NCBI GenBank assembly: GCA_048217285.1
Contig: DBFWVW010000058.1
Location: 1-8,481 of the forward strand
DNA: 8,481 nt
Direction of reading: 5' to 3'
Origin: CAG-103 sp048217285
GTDB lineage: Bacteria; Bacillota; Clostridia; Oscillospirales; Oscillospiraceae
Part shown: positions 5,769 to 8,481 of the stretch, piece after piece
Layout of the letters: each line of letters starts with the position of its first letter
Numbering within the stretch: position 1 is the stretch's first letter
Notes under the pieces: model-generated
The model's database searches: none
The model's input: only the letters and a program-made list of their open reading frames with translations
What the model was told of the DNA's origin: nothing
Position numbers and translations under genes: made by a program

Positions 5769-8261
5769 TCAGTCTTTGGTCGTGAGCTTGGTGGCCTCCT
5801 TGTAGGGACGCACAAGCATGTAGATGATGAGTGCCAGCGCAGCGATCGCGAAGGTCAGGCCGACGACGTTCACGTTGCCGGTGAACAGGCCGCCGAACTG
5901 GTTGATCATCAGCGCGATCAGATAAGCGAAGCCGCACTGATAGCCGATGGCGAACCAAGTCCACTTGTGGTTGTTCATCTCGCGCTTGATGGCGCCGATG
6001 GCCGCGAAGCACGGAGCGCACAGCAGGTTGAACACCAGGAAGGAGTAGGCCGTCACGCCGGTGAAGGCCGCAGCGATGTTCTGGTAGACCGTATCGCCGA
6101 CACCGTTGGCATAGAGGATGCCGAGCGTACCGACAATGTTCTCCTTGGCAACCAGGCCGGTGATGGAGGCGACCGCCGCCTGCCAGTTGCCCCAGCCGAG
6201 GGGCTTGAAGATCCAGGCGAGCACGCCGCCGATCGCGGCGAGGATGGAGTGGTCGATCTCGTCCTCAGCCAGCATACGGAACGTGCCGTCGACCGTGCCG
6301 AAGTACGTGGTGAACCAGACGAAGATGGTGGACAGCAGGATGATCGTGCCGGCCTTCTTGATGAAGGACCAGCCGCGCTCCCACATGGAGCGGAGCACGT
6401 TGCCGACGGTCGGCCAGTGGTAGGCCGGCAGCTCCATGACGAACGGAGCGGGCTCGCCGGCGAACATCTTGGTTTTCTTGAGCATGATGCCGGAGATGAT
6501 GATCGCGGCCATGCCGATGAAGTAAGCGGAGGTTGCGACCCATGCCGAGCCGTTGAAGATGGCGCCCGCGATCATGGCGATGAACGGAACCTTTGCGCCG
6601 CAGGGGATGAAGGTGGTGGTCATGATCGTCATGCGGCGATCACGCTCGTTTTCAATGGTACGGGAGGCCATGATGCCCGGCACGCCGCAGCCGACGCCGA
6701 TGAGCATCGGGATGAAGGACTTGCCGCTCAGGCCGAACTTACGGAAGATACGGTCGAGCACGAAGGCGATACGGGACATATAGCCGCAGGCCTCCAGGAA
6801 GGCCAGCATCAGGAACAGGACCAGCATCTGCGGCACGAAGCCGAGCACCGCGCCGACACCGGCGACAATGCCGTCGAGGATCAGGCCGCTGAGCCAGTCG
6901 GCACAGTTGGCCTTCTCCAGACCGTTGCCGATCAGGACCGGGATGCCCGGGACCCAGACGCCGTAGTCGGCCGGATCGGGCGCGTCAAAGCCGTTTTCTT
7001 CGAGGTAGGCGACCGCGTCGACATACGTCATGGCAACGGTGCTGTCGGCGTCGGCGTCATCGGGGATGGCGTCATAGTAGGCGGTCATTTCGTTCTCGGC
7101 CAGGGTCTCCTCGTCCTCGACCATGACGGTCGCGGTGTCGGAGCTCGGCGCGAAGTCTTTCATGTCCGCGAGGGTTGCGTCGGCGTCAAAGTCTTCGGCT
7201 TCGGTGTCGAGACCCAGGAACGCGTCGACGGCTTCGGTCGCGGCGGTGTATTCGTCGTTGGCGTCGTTATAAGCGCTCGAGCCGATGCCCAGCAGGTGCC
7301 AGCCGTCGCCGAACAGGCCGTCATTGGCCCAGTCGGTCGCGGGCGCGCCGACGGCGACCATGGCGACCCAGTAGACCAGGAACATGACCGCGGCGAAGAT
7401 CGGCAGGCCCAGCCAGCGGTTGGTGACGATGCGGTCGATCTTGTCGGACGTGGACTGCGTGGCCTTGGATTTCTTGCGGTAGCAGGCGCGGATGACTTCC
7501 GCGATGTAAACGTAGCGCTCGTTGGTGATGATGGACTCGGCGTCGTCGTCGAGCTCTTCCTCGGCGGCTTTGATGTCCGCCTCGATGTGCTGGTGCACAT
7601 CCTCGGGGATGTGGAGCTTGGCGAGCACCTTGTCATCGCGCTCAAAGATCTTGATCGCGTACCAGCGCTGCTGCTCCTCCGGCATCTCGTGCACGGCCGC
7701 CTCTTCGATGTGGGCGATCGCGTGCTCGACCGGGCCGGAGAACGTGTGCATCGGCACCGTCTTGGTGGACTCGGCGGCCTCGATGGCGGCTTCCGCCGCG
7801 GCCATGACGCCGTCGCCCTTCAGGGCCGAGATCTCCACGACCTTGCAGCCGAGCTGCTGCGAGAGCTGCTTGATGTTGATCTGGTCACCGTTCTTGCGCA
7901 CGATGTCCATCATGTTCACGGCCATGACCACCGGGATGCCCAGCTCGGTCAGCTGTGTGGTCAGGTATAGGTTGCGCTCGAGGTTCGTGCCGTCCACGAT
8001 GTTGAGGATGGCGTCCGGGCGCTCGTCGATCAGATAGTTGCGGGCGACAACCTCTTCGAGTGTGTACGGGCTGAGTGAGTAGATGCCCGGAAGGTCCATG
8101 ATGACGACGTCGTCATGCTTTTTCAGGCGGCCTTCCTTTTTCTCGACCGTGACGCCCGGCCAGTTGCCCACAAACTGATTGGAGCCGGTCAGGGCATTGA
8201 ACAGCGTCGTCTTGCCGCAGTTCGGGTTGCCGGCTAAGGCAATCTTGATTTGCTTTTCCAT
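5769..8261 (-). CDS. feoB: Ferrous iron transport protein B
   Basis: An 830-residue Fe(II) importer of the inner membrane with a GTPase domain. G motifs are complete: G1 GNPNCGKT (11-18), G2 Thr38, G3 DLPG (56-59), G4 NMMD (116-119), G5 SALKG (145-149). A helical regulatory domain follows (about 165-270), then the first membrane helix (about 286-305). The membrane core carries the two gate repeats: GYMSRIAFVLDRIF...GVGCGVPGIMASRT (493-534, conserved Cys525) and, later, PCGAKVPF followed by the second set of helices. The C-terminal helices end in a short basic tail. The protein is longer than the usual 700-770 residues because of a very acidic insertion at about 325-435. AAAGGAG lies before the ATG. 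It follows feoA by 75 bp and precedes the Cys-rich gene. Any iron-responsive (Fur-type) operator should lie upstream of feoA, outside the window. Confidence 0.97.
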   Translation of the reverse strand: MEKQIKIALAGNPNCGKTTLFNALTGSNQFVGNWPGVTVEKKEGRLKKHDDVVIMDLPGIYSLSPYTLEEVVARNYLIDERPDAILNIVDGTNLERNLYLTTQLTELGIPVVMAVNMMDIVRKNGDQINIKQLSQQLGCKVVEISALKGDGVMAAAEAAIEAAESTKTVPMHTFSGPVEHAIAHIEEAAVHEMPEEQQRWYAIKIFERDDKVLAKLHIPEDVHQHIEADIKAAEEELDDDAESIITNERYVYIAEVIRACYRKKSKATQSTSDKIDRIVTNRWLGLPIFAAVMFLVYWVAMVAVGAPATDWANDGLFGDGWHLLGIGSSAYNDANDEYTAATEAVDAFLGLDTEAEDFDADATLADMKDFAPSSDTATVMVEDEETLAENEMTAYYDAIPDDADADSTVAMTYVDAVAYLEENGFDAPDPADYGVWVPGIPVLIGNGLEKANCADWLSGLILDGIVAGVGAVLGFVPQMLVLFLMLAFLEACGYMSRIAFVLDRIFRKFGLSGKSFIPMLIGVGCGVPGIMASRTIENERDRRMTIMTTTFIPCGAKVPFIAMIAGAIFNGSAWVATSAYFIGMAAIIISGIMLKKTKMFAGEPAPFVMELPAYHWPTVGNVLRSMWERGWSFIKKAGTIILLSTIFVWFTTYFGTVDGTFRMLAEDEIDHSILAAIGGVLAWIFKPLGWGNWQAAVASITGLVAKENIVGTLGILYANGVGDTVYQNIAAAFTGVTAYSFLVFNLLCAPCFAAIGAIKREMNNHKWTWFAIGYQCGFAYLIALMINQFGGLFTGNVNVVGLTFAIAALALIIYMLVRPYKEATKLTTKD

Positions 8262-8336
8262 TCGGATGCTCCTTTGCGATATTCTCCTCTGATTTTGGGG
8301 ATCCTACCTTATGTAATAAAATTAAATGCTTACGGA

Positions 8337-8481
8337 TTATGCCTGGACTTCGATCATTTCGGCGTCGGCCTTGCGCAGGCTCAGCTCGTAGCCGCGGACC
8401 GTGACTTCCACCGGATCGCCGAGCGGTGCGACCTTGCGCACATATACGTCGGTGCCCTTCGTGATGCCCATGTCCATGATG
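8337..8481 (-). CDS. feoA: Ferrous iron transport protein A, C-terminal part
   Basis: The last 47 codons of a small SH3-like protein that binds and stimulates or stabilises FeoB; the 5' part lies beyond the window. Readable residues begin IMDMGITKGTDVYVRKVAPL and continue with GDPVEVTVRGYELSLRKADAEMIEVQA. The LGDPVEVTVRGYELSLRKADA block is the typical FeoA C-terminal signature. Stop TAA is at 8337-8339. The 75-bp spacer to feoB has no terminator-like hairpin, consistent with one transcript. Confidence 0.93.
   Translation of the reverse strand, partial: IMDMGITKGTDVYVRKVAPLGDPVEVTVRGYELSLRKADAEMIEVQA

Noticed and set aside
5075..5785. Open frames of 146-236 codons running through the 100-bp repeats.
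   Set aside because: They exist because the 100-bp unit happens to lack stops in some frames; they overlap terminators and the Cys-rich gene and have no ribosome binding site or recognisable domain.
5967..7970. A 667-codon open frame on the + strand antisense to feoB.
   Set aside because: Composition is Asp/Gly/His/Val-rich with no recognisable domain, and it mirrors the highly conserved feoB coding sequence.
8262..8336. A Fur box or separate promoter between feoA and feoB.
   Set aside because: No convincing -35/-10 pair or GATAATGATAATCATTATC-like site is visible in the 75-bp spacer; the region is simply AT-rich.

Overview
The window reads as the chromosome of a GC-rich, low-redundancy Gram-positive gut-type Clostridia, most likely of the Oscillospirales/Ruminococcaceae group. 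This placement is inference: it rests on the 5S rRNA sequence, strong AAGGAGG-type ribosome binding sites, a FeoA-FeoB-small Cys-rich protein iron operon of the clostridial type, and hairpin repeats of a kind I recall from GC-rich gut Firmicutes. Genes are GC-rich; the 3.31-3.78 kb intergenic region is clearly AT-rich.

Layout. (1) Positions 21-175: the 5S rRNA gene at the end of an rRNA operon, with its terminator, on the + strand. (2) Positions 252-3258, minus strand: a three-gene operon, in transcription order a fumarylacetoacetate hydrolase (FAH) family enzyme and two tandem paralogous ketopantoate-reductase-family dehydrogenases, ending in a strong terminator. (3) Positions 3259-3784: a divergent regulatory region with a good promoter on each strand, three inverted repeats built on GACAA/GTCAA-type half-sites, and a roughly 145-nt leader before the next gene. 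(4) Positions 3785-5020, + strand: a YkvI-family membrane transporter. (5) Positions 5021-5550: a convergent intergenic region holding the transporter's terminator, two and a third copies of a 100-bp tandem repeat with hairpin cores, and the terminator of the opposite operon. (6) Positions 5551-8481, minus strand: feoA (partial, cut by the window edge), feoB and a 59-residue FeoB-associated Cys-rich membrane protein, a ferrous iron uptake operon.

How the parts work together. FeoA, FeoB and the Cys-rich protein form a Fe(II) import system; this FeoB has an extra, extremely acidic segment of about 110 residues just after its first membrane helix. The FAH enzyme, the two dehydrogenases and the divergent transporter look like an uptake-and-breakdown module for an unidentified small organic acid or amino acid. 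The substrate cannot be read from the sequence. No CRISPR array, insertion sequence, phage gene or defence system is visible.
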